Of a stretch of DNA of 52,500 nucleotides, positions 38,829-49,800 are shown in pieces. The position numbers and the translations under genes were made by a program. The first letter of the stretch is position 1; every line of letters begins with the position of its first letter. The stretch is from Tubiluchus corallicola (taxonomy: Eukaryota; Priapulida; Priapulimorpha; Priapulimorphida; Tubiluchidae), in NCBI GenBank assembly GCA_030141605.1, contig JAQGDQ010000349.1, forward strand, positions 132,501-185,000, read 5' to 3'. The notes beneath the pieces were generated by a model. It had not been told where the DNA came from and did not search any database. It worked only from the letters and a program-made list of their open reading frames with translations.

Positions 38829-39530
38829 CCACCGAGCAGCTGGTATTATTACAACGCGCCTAGATTATTGCAATTCTCTTCTATTTGTAATCATAACCTT
38901 GATAAGTTGCAACGTGTACAAAATGCTGCAGCACACTTTGTATCCAAAACAAAGAGATTCGATCATGTGACACCAATTTTGTTTGATCTTCACTGGTTTC
39001 CTGTTAAATACAGAATAGCTTTTAAAATTTTATTTGTTTGCTTATAAATATGTGCATGAGCTGGGTCCCCACTATCTTCAAGAGTTAATTTCGAGGTATA
39101 TTCCACAACGTAGTTTGCGCTCAGCGAATTCAATGAACTTAGTCCAACCTAGAATAAAACTAGTCACTTGTGGCGGACGGTCATTCTCATCTGCGCTCCT
39201 CTATTTTGGGATCAAACAGCTATTCACATACAACAGTCAGAGTCAGTCAGTATCAATTTTTAAAATAATCCCGTAAAACCTTTTTATTCGAAAAAAAGTT
39301 TAATCTGTAATTACAAAATAAAATCAATTGAAATTGAATTTTCATTATGTCTTACATTTTATCTGTAGAATTGTGTTGTATGTATTATTTAACTATTGTT
39401 TTACTTTTATTGTAGCGTATAATTTTTAAGTCCATTCGTGATATATTTTTGCTCACGCTTTTTATCTATTATTGACTGTAAAGCCCTAGAACATTTCTTG
39501 GATTCGAGACAAATAAATAAATAAATAATA
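38829..39530 (+). mobile_element. 5'-truncated CR1/L2-type LINE 3' end
   Basis: Consecutive plus-strand frames give ITTRLDYCNSLLF, then LDKLQRVQNAAAHFVSKTKR. FDLHWFPVKYRIAFKILF follows, then KYVHELGPHYLQELISRYIP with QRSLRS. This is the classic C-terminal run of CR1/L2/Jockey-clade ORF2 (RLDYCNSLL, LQRVQNAAAR, LHWLPV..RI.FK). The 3' UTR ends CTAGAACATTTCTTGGATTC with a (AAATA)n/(AAT)n tail. At least two frameshifts. Confidence 0.92.
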
Positions 39531-39539
39531 ATAATAATT

Positions 39540-41590
39540 ATTATTATTACCTAGCTGGTCATACAGATCATACTGAAGATTGCATGTTGGCGGGCCGCAT
39601 GGAATAGAGAAACAATTGGCTTTTGTGCTGCTTCTGCATTTAGGTATATAGGGTCGGCTACATTGTATGCCCTGTAATAATTTTTAGGGTCGCTACATTG
39701 TGTGCCCCAACCAAGATGTCATCGAGGCGGTCAGTAAATGGATGGATGACTTGTCTGTTAAATACTGGCTCTATGCAGTTTCATTCACTGCAGAACTACT
39801 CATTCTGCCCGTTTACCTTGTTGACAGAGGATATAGCTAAAACACTTCTGCTGGTTCAACGGCTCATCTTAAAGGAATATTCTTGATGATGAGCCAGATT
39901 CTGGTCTCATCGCAACCATCTATATTAAATGTTTTATTATTTGGTCGTAGGAAAGAAAGATTTTATTGAATGTCTGCATTATAACTGGAGCTTGCAACAA
40001 GAGCACGTGACTGTATATGTGTCTCACTGTAAACTTCCTACAACCACCGCCAGGTATCGCTAATGTGACTAATTCCCACATCTACATCAAATTTTTAGTC
40101 ACTTGATGTAATCGCTCGTATATCACCGTAATCGTAATCACTCCGCGTGCAATATAGAAGCAGCTGCGGCACTAAACCTGCTCCAAGTCCAACGAGGAAT
40201 AGAGGTATTAATGGAGATCATTTGACTCCCAGGGCACATGTAATGATCACTGCTAAAATAGGCAGTTAAGCCATATTCAGCCAAAGATTGTGGTCAATGG
40301 TCACTAAAGAGCAGAATGCGTTCTGTTTGGGTAATGGTCGCAGTATTTTTCTCGATATTGGTTATATGTGAAAAATTAAGATGATCACCCCCCCCCCCAA
40401 CTTGGAACTTATTCACACTCGAGCAGAATGTACGGTAACGGATTATGTTGCAGATATGGCAAGGTTAAATCCAGTATATGCACAATAACGTCTTGTTAAG
40501 CCTAACTGCAGTAACTAGTTTGTACTGCCAAATATTTTGCACATTTCAGACTTGCAGTTGCTGGACGCAACGCAACAGCCGACCTGCATACTCTATATCA
40601 TTGCAGCAGAGTGTGAACATACCTTTAGTATTTTAAAACAGATTATACTGTGTTATTATTAATGGATTAAAAGGTTCACGAAAATGAACAAATGAACAAA
40701 GAAATATAATCAGTGTATTTTAAAAAGGAAAGAAACATTAAAGAGATGGGTATATGATTATACTGAATCAATAAGTTGCAATAAAAAAAGTTTTTGAGCT
40801 TTTGGCATTGTGTTGCAGATGCACTTGTATAGTTTAATTTTTATGCACTTGTCAAATAACCTACTATAATACAGTAAGAAACACTGAATACAATTAAATT
40901 TATATCATCGGGGAGGGTGGTGGACCCGTACAGGGCCCGAAATAACCTCTAAGGCCGGCTAGGATCAAGGCAAAGAATAAAAGCCTAATTTACTCGTACA
41001 TGCCAAAGTTTCACAAAACTACGGCTCTGTGTTATTCGCAAAACTAACAATTGGCATTGAGCGCTACAAGTGAGAACTTTGTCTATATAATCGTTGGTTT
41101 TTATCGGATTGAACAATGTTTTTCTTGCAGACACACAAGATGTGTAACAACACGCTTTCAGGCTTGGCATTGAAACTTTGTATGGCTTCCATTACAAATC
41201 AAACACAATGAATCGAGCAAAGAAAACTGGAGAGAAGACAAACGTTCTGTGCAAACAGAAAACGCAGCGTTAGAGCTGAGTTTTTGGAAAATCGGAAATA
41301 AAATGGAGGAAACCGCGATTCACACTCGCCCTATTTCGTTTCCAGGAACATTTTTGGTAGGTGTTCGGGTGATTACAATGAAGGTTTTACTGCCGACTGT
41401 AAACAAAAGAAAAAAGATACAAACACTTTTTTCACACGAATAATGACTGTTAATACTCCACTTTAAAAGTTTATACAGTCAGGTAGAGCAACAACGACAT
41501 CTTTGTTAAAGTCTGCGGTCTGACCCGTTCGCGGTATTGAACCCACAACCTCACACAGCATTAAAGTTTTCGATTAGACCATACCGCATG
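39540..41590. other. Spacer, no supported gene
   Basis: A GGGTCG-CTACATTGT-TGCCC motif occurs twice (about 39650-39680 and 39688-39708). A poly-C run of 11 bases lies at 40388-40398. Short open frames around 39700 and 41250 lack recognisable families. Confidence 0.45.
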
Positions 41591-41598
41591 GTATATAA

Positions 41599-41886
<288 letters not shown>

Positions 41887-42139
41887 TTAATACATGTCAT
41901 TCCATTCAGTTTAACTGATTCTGCGAGTTTATACAAAATTCATATTCATTCTCAGTCGGATATCTAATAAATAGAATAATCTTCAGCCAGAGAGACTGAT
42001 TTTGAGCCATTTTAAATTACTCCCAAACATTTTTCGGCTCTGTTATATGCTTTATCTTTTCCGTGCCCCCACATGGGCAAAATACTTGTAGTCAAAAACG
42101 TGAAAGTGACGCATTTTTTGCAATTTCAAAACTTCTACA

Positions 42140-42575
42140 CTTAGGTGGGTAAAGATAGCTTCAAATAATGGGGTAACTGTAATAAATTAAAATAGAATTT
42201 TTCCCTTCAGATTCTATTAGAACATGGTTTCAAGTACGTGGGTATTAACACAAAATCGGCTATTATACTTTTGAGATATGCGCATAAATCCAAGATGGCG
42301 CTTACTGGGGTAAAATCAGTTATATCTCCTAAATTATCGAGCCTAGGTAAAATATCTATTATTGACTGATAGGACAGTGCACCCGAGGATTGCAAAAATG
42401 TTGTCGTTTTGGATTTATGGATTTATGCGTATATCTCAAAAGTATCAAAGCTGATTTTGGTTGATTTTTTTGCTGTCGGCACCTGAAACCATGTTGTAAC
42501 AGGATCTAAAGAAAAAAATCCCATTGCAATTTATTTTACGTTGTTTTACGTTATCTTTACCACACAGCTTACCCC
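42140..42575. mobile_element. Inverted-repeat (MITE-like) element with about 150-bp arms
   Basis: The left arm contains GGTAAAGATA, AATTTTTCCCTTCAGATTC, ACATGGTTTCAAGT and TACTTTTGAGATATGCGCAT. The reverse complement of the right arm has the same words in the same order: GGTAAAGATA, GATTTTTTTCTTTAGATCC, ACATGGTTTCAGGT and TACTTTTGAGATATACGCAT. The central unpaired part is about 110 bases (42295-42405). No coding sequence. Non-autonomous and moderately old. Confidence 0.8.
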
Positions 42576-42946
42576 CTAACTGTCTGTTCTTTTGCTTAGG
42601 GCCTAATGCTATTGTGTGTTAAAACTAACTCACTCCTGTGCCTAATAATCACTTCATTTGTTCACAGGTGAAATTGGTGAAGCAAATCAAACACACATCA
42701 ATGCAGACATTAACATCCATTTTTGATCGTTACTGTCATTGTCCTAAATGCTTGTTGGTCAGTAAGGCAACTGAACTAACAGGCTAACAGAGTAACAGAC
42801 GAAAACGGCATTATATTATAGATATTTTAGGAGATGTAATAATTATTCACCTAGCAATGACATCACTAGCTATCACTGTGAATAAACACTGTGTTTTATA
42901 TCTGTAAAGCTTATGTATCAGAACTTTTTTTTGCGTAAATACTTAC

Positions 42947-42991
42947 CTTTTGGATGTGAAAATCACATGACTTAAAATGTTCACACATTGA
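42947..42991 (-). CDS. Candidate THAP-like mini-exon
   Basis: A 45-base open segment lies between an acceptor-like TCATGATTTTAG and a perfect AAAAG|GTAAGT donor. It would encode SMCEHFKSCDFHIQK in phase 0 at both ends. C-x-H-F....DF resembles the middle of a THAP zinc-binding domain (vCseHF...dF). The other THAP residues were not found nearby. This could be the relic of a P-type transposase or a chance match. Confidence 0.2.
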
Positions 42992-43261
42992 CTAAAATCA
43001 TGAATTTTAAAATAACAAAATTCAGTATTTGGGTTGCTAGTTATAGCATTTATACGATTTCTCACAGCAGGATAATATGATTCGTATTGATAGTCGAAGC
43101 ATGAATATAAATTAGCTACCGAGTGTGTCCTAAGTCACTATACACTTTGATTTATAATTTTCTATTTAGAATTTTCCCCAATCTCAACAAGCTGTTATAT
43201 GAATCAGACGGGTCCTTTGGCCATTCTTTTCAATTTTCATTTGTTTTTTGACTGGAATTCG

Positions 43262-43275
43262 GTTGCTATGGTGAC
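43262..43275 (+). promoter_or_regulatory. X-box-like (RFX) motif
   Basis: GTTGCTATGGTGAC matches 11 of 14 positions of the palindromic X-box GTTGCCATGGCAAC. It lies about 870 bases upstream of the 44146 gene. A motif match only. Confidence 0.25.
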
Positions 43276-43892
43276 GACCGTAACGTTAGAAATAAGGTGC
43301 AAAGTCAGCCTAGCATGAGGTCTTTCGATCACCAACAGAGGGTGGAAATTCAGAGCACCATATGAACCACACTTTTCTCTCACAATTAACAAGTTTTTCG
43401 ACAAGGTACAGCCCTTCCTCAGTACTCAAGAGCTGTGAGAGACTTTGTCAATGCAAGATGTCCTACTTGCCACTTGGAATGGTCTCTAAAGTTCTGGAGG
43501 TCCCAACGGAAGGTAGCAAAGCCTGCTAGTGCACTAGTTTTTTTTTCAGATTTTGGTCTAACTTAACTGAAAATTATAAATGTTATAAAAGATATAAAAG
43601 TTATAAAGTTATAAAAGTTTTAGTTCGTTTGTGCCAATTTTCAAACATTTGTTTTGCTTTGTTTGTTAAAAAATATAGAAAATGTGAAGTGTATAGTGAC
43701 TTATCATCATCTTATGCCCGCTACGTCTTTTGCTGACAATGGGACTGCGGAAATTAAAATAAAAGAATTCCGCCCTCAAGACAGGAAAACACAGCAGTAA
43801 TCCAACAAAAACTAGACACTGCTGTGCCTGTGTCTTGTCACCACCTTTTCCGTTATAAGTCCGTTAAAGGCACGGACTTATGAGACACCCTG

Positions 43893-43900
43893 TATAAAAA
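43893..43900 (+). promoter_or_regulatory. TATA-like box upstream of the secreted-protein gene
   Basis: TATAAAAA about 250 bases before the ATG at 44146. The ATG itself directly follows an acceptor-like TTGTTTTGATCTTCATAG. Transcription from here followed by splicing of a short 5' intron is one consistent model. Confidence 0.3.
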
Positions 43901-44145
43901 ACATCTTTGCTTAGTATAAACCCCTTTTCTTCCGAAACTTTGTTTCGTTTTAGAACAATGATAGAACGTCCCTGTCATGTCATAACACAATTTAGAATGC
44001 CAACGTATCTCCCGGCATTTTTTGCAGGTTCTTCTATTTTAGAATTCATTATTTCAGTCACTGTTTTAATTTCTCAAACTAATTCAGTTTCTTTATTACA
44101 CCTAAAGATAAGCAAATCAACTGCCAATTGTTTTGATCTTCATAG

Positions 44146-44886
44146 ATGAAAAACATGGTGAAAATCCCGTTTGTAAAGTTGCTAGCTATTATATTGCTAA
44201 ACAGTAAACCGGTATACCCGCGTAAACTTCAGTACAAGTACAGGGGAGCAGCAGATAGTACCTGGGGTGAAAAATATGGCAAGGAAGAATGCGAACAAGA
44301 GAAAGAATGCTTAGAAGATTGTTTTGCAAGCATTGCTGCTTACTATAACGAGCAGATAGGCAACAATCTAAAAATAGGAATGGAACAAAATCTCACAAAA
44401 ACCTGGTTTCGGTTTGGAAACGGAATGAAAGGCTACGACTTAGGAAATTTACCACATGAGACTCGTAACTTTGATGGCAATTCCGGGAATTTTTCTAGCG
44501 TATACCACAGGCACAGTATTCGTGCCGTCTTTCGAGAGGAGCTTCCATACGTTTCAAGGATTGTTTTTCCGCGCCGCAATGTCTGTAAGCCAGAAAAGAA
44601 ACCAAAAAGGCCAACAAAATTCTTTATTCTGTTTGGAGAACAAAGTGCGAGGTATGCATTACCCAGGGAGCTGAAATTTCTAGATGAAAGGGGAAACAAA
44701 GTTGATCACGTGGCAGTGAGAAAGAACAGAGAAACTGAAGTAAGTTTTCTGCCACCCGTGAAGTTCAATGGACTTACATTTGAAGACTGCTACACTGACA
44801 TGCCGAAAGCTACATATGACATTACCCTATGTGAAATCCCCAGTCCAACCCCAATATGTTTCAATATATATGTGTGTGATGGTTAG
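44146..44886 (+). CDS. Predicted secreted cysteine-containing protein of unknown family
   Basis: A 246-residue open frame starting at an ATG. Residues 5-19 (KIPFVKLLAIILL) form a short hydrophobic segment after a basic start and look like a signal peptide, with cleavage probably around 20-25. The mature part has eight cysteines: C49, C55, C59, C147, C215, C229, C238 and C244. It has two N-glycosylation sequons, N82-L-T and N115-F-S. A CxxxxxCxxxC cluster near the N-terminus and three cysteines in the last 18 residues suggest disulfide bonding. A basic KPEKKPKRPTK stretch sits at 148-158. An AATAAA poly(A) signal follows 20 bases after the stop, which supports a real transcript. The acceptor-like sequence ending exactly at the ATG may mean that the true N-terminus is spliced from further upstream. 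No family recognised. Confidence 0.75.
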   Translation: MKNMVKIPFVKLLAIILLNSKPVYPRKLQYKYRGAADSTWGEKYGKEECEQEKECLEDCFASIAAYYNEQIGNNLKIGMEQNLTKTWFRFGNGMKGYDLGNLPHETRNFDGNSGNFSSVYHRHSIRAVFREELPYVSRIVFPRRNVCKPEKKPKRPTKFFILFGEQSARYALPRELKFLDERGNKVDHVAVRKNRETEVSFLPPVKFNGLTFEDCYTDMPKATYDITLCEIPSPTPICFNIYVCDG

Positions 44887-44905
44887 AATGATGTTATGGC
44901 TATAC

Positions 44906-44911
44906 AATAAA
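44906..44911 (+). terminator. Poly(A) signal AATAAA
   Basis: Canonical AATAAA 20 bases after the stop codon of the 44146-44886 gene. Confidence 0.75.
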
Positions 44912-45462
44912 ACTATCTTGTGATACCGAGAACAGTTGGCATGGCTTTTATTATGCTGCTGTTGCCTGGAAGAAGTGATTCTAAAACCTGATTAAATCTT
45001 TATGTTTTACTACTCTCTTAGGCGCTACTGCCTTTTTTACTAATGGACCTATTGACGCAATGTTAGGTAAAAGCAGTGATATGGTATATCACCTGATGTG
45101 CTGAAAACGGGGTAATCTTGTTGCAAATGTCTGTCAGTTTTATCACAAATTACTGGCATGCATACAATGAATAAGCCACTGTCAGGATGAGTGACTTCAA
45201 ATAGTTACTCTTCAGTAAATTTATTATAGAGTGTGAACCATGAGTTAAACAGTAACGTTATTTGCAGTCATGCAGTAATGTCACGTACCTAATTCTATTC
45301 ATAAACGTCATTCTATTCATAACAAATGTCATTGATTGACTGAATCAACATGTAACAAGAGTACTAGCAGCAATTATTGCAATTATGTAGAAATTGCGTG
45401 CTTTCATTGTGGCAAAACAAAGAAAACAACGTAGAATATGGCAGAAGTAATAATGTGTGTTG

Positions 45463-45636
45463 ATCACGTTGATGATAGCCATGACAACAATGATGACGGC
45501 GGTAATGATGGTGATGATAATGATGATGACTATGACGACGATGACGACGACGATGATGATAATGATGATGAAAACGACGACGATTATGATAATGATAATG
45601 ATGATGAGGAGGAGGAGGAGGATGACACTATGAAAT
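45463..45636. repeat. (GAT/GAC)n trinucleotide repeat
   Basis: GAT and GAC trinucleotides with AAT interruptions, ending in GAGGAG. The aspartate/asparagine frame is a repeat artefact. Confidence 0.9.
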
Positions 45637-46378
45637 ATTAATTGCCATTTTCACCATGAATCTCATGCGAGTGGTAGAAAGTAAAAAATGTGGTACAAAG
45701 TAATTTTTCCAATTTATTTTCATTAATTAATTATTTATTTTCAAAAAATTTAAGGAACGTAATAATGATTATACGCGCCATCTTGGATTGTAATATGGGT
45801 GCAGTTAAAATCCATTACTTCGCCTTAAATATCCAGGTTTCCTAGGAAGAGAATTAGTGGTCCAATCACAACATATATTTCCTCCAACATCAGTCGATTA
45901 ATAATTTATGGCACTTAATGTTTGAGTGAGAGAGCCATTTTAAGTCTGAAGGTAGCCGATATGTGCAAGCCAAAAACTCTTTAGAATACTATTCACAGTT
46001 CGGCCATTCACGGGAATGAAGAAGTCTTGACTATAATTCTAGCACCTTCTACTAGGCCTTGCTAGCAGTGATTTAGGGGTTTCATAAATTCCGCAAAGAG
46101 GACAGCGCAGTGAGCACAATAAATTTTCGCTTCTTGAGAAGCAAAGTAAGAAATAATTGTCAAAGGCATCTCTACTAGATTATACATACAGTAAGCTCAA
46201 GGTGACATGTTTCATCAATACACAACAGCACAAAAGGTAACCGTATAGAATGAGAAATAGATACAAAACATGAATGTTGAACCAGCAGCTGGCATGTAGA
46301 ATGACGTAAATCGATACTACGCAAAGTTCAATGTCGTCAAAACTTCGTTGCTTGCTGTTATTGTAACCACGTAACCAA

Positions 46379-46590
46379 CTCTTGTTGAAACCATTGACTT
46401 ACTGTTGTTGAAACCTGGTGATTTACTATTGTTGAAATATGTGATATATGTTGTTAAAACCAAGTGACTCATTATTGTTAAAACTCTGTGATTAACTGTT
46501 GTCAAAATCCTGTGACTTGCTGTTGTTGGAACATGGCTTACGCTTGTAAAAATCACCTGACGTAGTTAAAACATGACTTATGCTTGCCAA
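46379..46590. repeat. Degenerate 24-bp minisatellite
   Basis: About nine units near TTGAAACCTGGTGACTTACTGTTG follow one another, with 19-24-base variants. The 24-base period keeps an 8-residue reading pattern on the minus strand, but unit drift shows no coding constraint. Confidence 0.85.
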
Positions 46591-46981
46591 AACAAACGCA
46601 AAAAATGATAAAATGTTTGAAGTGTCCAATAGTGTAAAGCTACTTAAAATGCAGTAGCATTATTATACATGACGAACTCATTCTTTATTATAAGAAACCG
46701 TTAATTAATCGTCCTTTGAGCTTTTGTTGTTCTTTGCCAAGTAAAATACACGTGCGGTTTTACACACAAGACTTTTACTCACATCAAAATCATCACATCT
46801 AACTAATGAATTGCTTGACAATAGAGATACTCAAGTTTTAAGTTTTTAGCCACATTTAGCTAAAAATACAACCCTAGTCTTAACCCTATTGATGGTGACA
46901 TTGATTGTGTTGTTCAATTCAAATATTTAGTTTAATTAACTATACAATGGTATCGTAAGAAAAGCTTGAAATTAAACTCAC

Positions 46982-47135
46982 CATAGGAAATATCACTGAT
47001 CAGCGGAAAAGCAAACGTACGCGACCTAATAAGAGTAGGTGACACTTTCTCCCTAGATGTAGATGTCCACTCGTGATAGCTCTTGGAAAACTGCTTCATT
47101 GATAAGATGTCAACCATAAACGACGTCTTAGACAT
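46982..47135 (-). CDS. Candidate first coding exon, GSX/MNX-like N-terminal motif
   Basis: An ATG at 47135 (purine at -3, in-frame stop 15 bases upstream) opens 51 codons ending at a clean G|GTGAGT donor (phase 1). The N-terminus MSKTSFMVDILSMKQ resembles the SFLVDSL-type start of GSX-class homeobox proteins. It also resembles the broader F-x-[IV]-D-x-L eh1-like repressor motif of ANTP-class homeobox genes. The rest, ending FPLISDISY, is serine/threonine-rich with no domain. No homeodomain was found on the minus strand downstream in this window, so the assignment is tentative. Confidence 0.35.
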
Positions 47136-47619
47136 AACACATCTAACTTAAGTTTAGGGGGTTCACCTGACAAATTTCATTTGGTATAGAACTTAGGCGA
47201 ACTAGTGTTTTCGCGGCACACGTTACTTAAGTTTAATAGGTTCACTTGATAGATCAGACGGGTCTTATGAAAAAGTATTTTCAAAACGATTCCCGCTTTT
47301 TATTTGATAGTTCAACACTAATCAACCATAAATTCTGCTACAAACAAGCACCACTTCCGCATAATTCAACTTAAATAAATCAGCCAGTATAAGTCAGTTA
47401 CAACTCTTCCACAGAACAGAATTTCAGGGTGATTCCTGTTTCCCGTTTAGCTCACATTTAATTAATCTCTCAGCAATTAGCTCACAGTAATTAATCTTTG
47501 ACACCATGAACACACGAAGTAAAATGTGCAATGTTGAAATTTGTGCAGGTCAATGGTAGCCACTTCTTGAATATCTGACTTGAATTTCTAATTAACAACA
47601 AGTAATAATACAAAAAAGC

Positions 47620-47697
47620 GTCAACTTTCTGGACATGAACCCCCAACCTATTTCAATCTTGCAGTGCATCACCAAAACCCAGCTAGCTAAGCGCGAA
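47620..47697 (-). repeat. tRNA-derived SINE head (minus strand)
   Basis: On the minus strand TTAGCTAGCTGGG (47690-47678) serves as box A and GGGTTCATGTCC (47642-47631) as box B. Their spacing is tRNA-like. Acceptor-stem pairing is poor, so this is a tRNA pseudogene or SINE head and not a working tRNA. Confidence 0.5.
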
Positions 47698-47770
47698 TAG
47701 TTAACGTTCTTATAATTTGTATTGTAAGATTATGGCAGCTGGGGTCGAGAGTTCGCGTCTTGCCAAAACA
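47677..47770 (+). repeat. tRNA-derived SINE head (plus strand)
   Basis: TAGCTAAGCGCG (47684-47695) is box A-like and AGTTCGCGTCT (47750-47760) is box B-like. GTAAGATTATGGCAGCTGGG resembles the matching part of the minus-strand head (GCAAGATTGAAATAGGTTGG). The two heads share the AGCTAGCT palindrome. Confidence 0.45.
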
Positions 47771-48454
47771 GATTTCTTTTTGTCATTTTTAACCGTACAA
47801 ACTTGGCAATTTTTTTGTTTTAGCACTAACAAGCTTAGTGTTTTTTTTCAAATATTAAAGAATATTATATAAGGAATTACGACACACTGAATTACTTTGT
47901 GAATCTACCTATGTAGTTAGACACTATTATGTACCAACAAATGCATATTTCGAATTTTTTTCTTATAAAATTCAAAATAGTTGCAGGACCAGAATATAGC
48001 TAATTGCTAAAGATAATTCCCTGGGATGAAATATCCAGTCGGCAGAACTGTCTTATCTATATCAGGGCCGGTTTCACAAAGCCGTTATTAAGTTAATGAC
48101 GTCGTTATTACATTAACTATTAACCCTGGAGACAGTCTTCCTTAACAAGAGAAATACCCAAGAGCGGTATAGTAGTTGAAACCATGCAGAAACGATTTCC
48201 TGGCGGTCACGTATCAATTTACTAGACAAACCCAGCATTGCATAAATTGAGTTAATTGTTTCCTTGATAAATCTGAAGCATGGGAAACACATGGAGAACG
48301 CACGTGCGGGATCAGAAGTGAATGTAAACTTCGAATAATGAATGATGCTTTATTTCTACCTAACCTATAATATAACCAATAATAATGAATAATGAATAAC
48401 ATTCTATTTCAGGCAGAGGCTATTTAGCTATTAACCAATACAGTTCATACATAC

Positions 48455-49010
48455 GTGAGCGTCAATTTTACGCATGTGCCCCATGAACTACTTTTTCCTA
48501 TACAACTACACTTTTTTAAAGGCGGCTCAGAATTTCGCTACGCATTTCGTACGCTCTTCAACTTTTCGGGAAGATGGAGCATAAGTGAAAAATTTATAAA
48601 TTTTAATATTCCTAACTATGATATTATTACACGAAAGATAACATTATCCCTTATATATGGGCTGGCAGAACTACCTAATCATATAATTAATAAATTGTAC
48701 GTTTCCTCTGCATATCACAAAACAGTCATATGGAACAAAGATATAGAACAAACTTTGTTTTGCACTGTGAGACCAACATCTTTTACCATTTCAAAGGTGA
48801 CCTTTATTGGGTTTTATGTCTCCATGTATTGTATTTTTAGTGATCCGTCTTGTGTATTTATGTTTTGTGTCTGAGTGGGTATGTATGTATATATGTAAGT
48901 TTTTTATTATTCTCCATCATAATTTTATAGTATAGGTTGGTGTTTCTTATTTTTGAATAATGCTATGTACTTTTAAATGTATGAAATAAATTTGAAAAAA
49001 TCAAAAACAA
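48455..49010 (+). mobile_element. LINE-like 3' fragment with residual ORF
   Basis: An open stretch (48458-48874, no ATG at the outer end) encodes about 139 residues such as TLFNFSGRWSISEKFINF. A tail with TGCTATGTACTTTTAAATG and AAATAAATTTGAAAAAA follows. The tail aligns with 2695-2860, which shows it is a dispersed repeat. The ORF is probably the end of the element's reverse transcriptase region, but I cannot match it to a motif. Confidence 0.5.
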
Positions 49011-49679
49011 GTAATAATAATAATCCGAAATTGCTTATGCACCACAGCGGCGTTGTGTATTGCATCATAGACACCTTGACCTACATTTTAATTTCCATCT
49101 CCCAGGTAGGCTCATCCACTCAACGATAATTACTGAATAATTCTCCCACTGTATGTACAATGCTCTAGTCATGAAGACCGCGTCAATCAATTACTGCATA
49201 GAAGGCTGATACTTATCAACTTCCAACACGCATGCCTGAGGAGAGCTGCTTAGCAAATGATTAAACGAATATTAACTTATTTTAATTAATTAATTTAATT
49301 ACGAGAATTACTGAGTAGCTAAATGCTGCACTTAGCAGATCTTGACACCTATAATTCTCAAATGTTTCGTTCTTTTCTCAAGTTTCGCATTTACCCTATA
49401 TAGATTGACTAATCGAATTTCTAAAGTAAACAGAAATGGCTGAAAAAGTAGGCGTGGTTTAGAACACAATAATAACCGCAATGCAGAACACTACTAGGCT
49501 AACAGCTTTGTTCAAATGGTGAAAAATATACATTAATGCTCCTTAGAAACTTTTTACTACAAAGCTTTTAAGAATTACTAACGATTAAAACATAAAGCAA
49601 TTTACAGAGTTATCGATGTCGCTGGAAAAAGGTAAATTTATTGATAGAATAGCAATAAATGAGTTTTTGTTAGGAATGT

Positions 49680-49800
49680 TCGTGAGCATGCGCGCCAGTG
49701 TCGTACGCATTGTTTCTAACCGACCAATCAACGAATGACATCCGTCGTCTTGTCCAAAATCACCCAATTGCCTGCTGCCGCTAGATGTGAAAACTCACCC
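49680..49800. promoter_or_regulatory. Promoter-like CpG-rich cluster
   Basis: This short segment combines an NRF1-like GCATGCGCGCC (49686-49696), a CCAAT box ACCAATCA (49723-49730) and several CpGs in otherwise AT-rich DNA. On the minus strand an open stretch (peptide LKVPKPFAHKNYVPALVVGG) runs into a GTGAGT donor at about 49795. It could be an active promoter or the edge of a real gene. Confidence 0.3.

Noticed and set aside
39705-39840. Mariner-transposase-like peptide DVIEAVSKWMDDLS
   Set aside because: Only about 14 residues resemble the C-terminal part of mariner proteins. No catalytic D-D-D region or terminal repeats nearby.
48062-48150. GGCCGGTTTCACAAAGC, resembling a DNA-transposon end, followed by a TTAATGACGTCGTTA near-palindrome
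   Set aside because: No inverted partner end could be found within the next kilobase.
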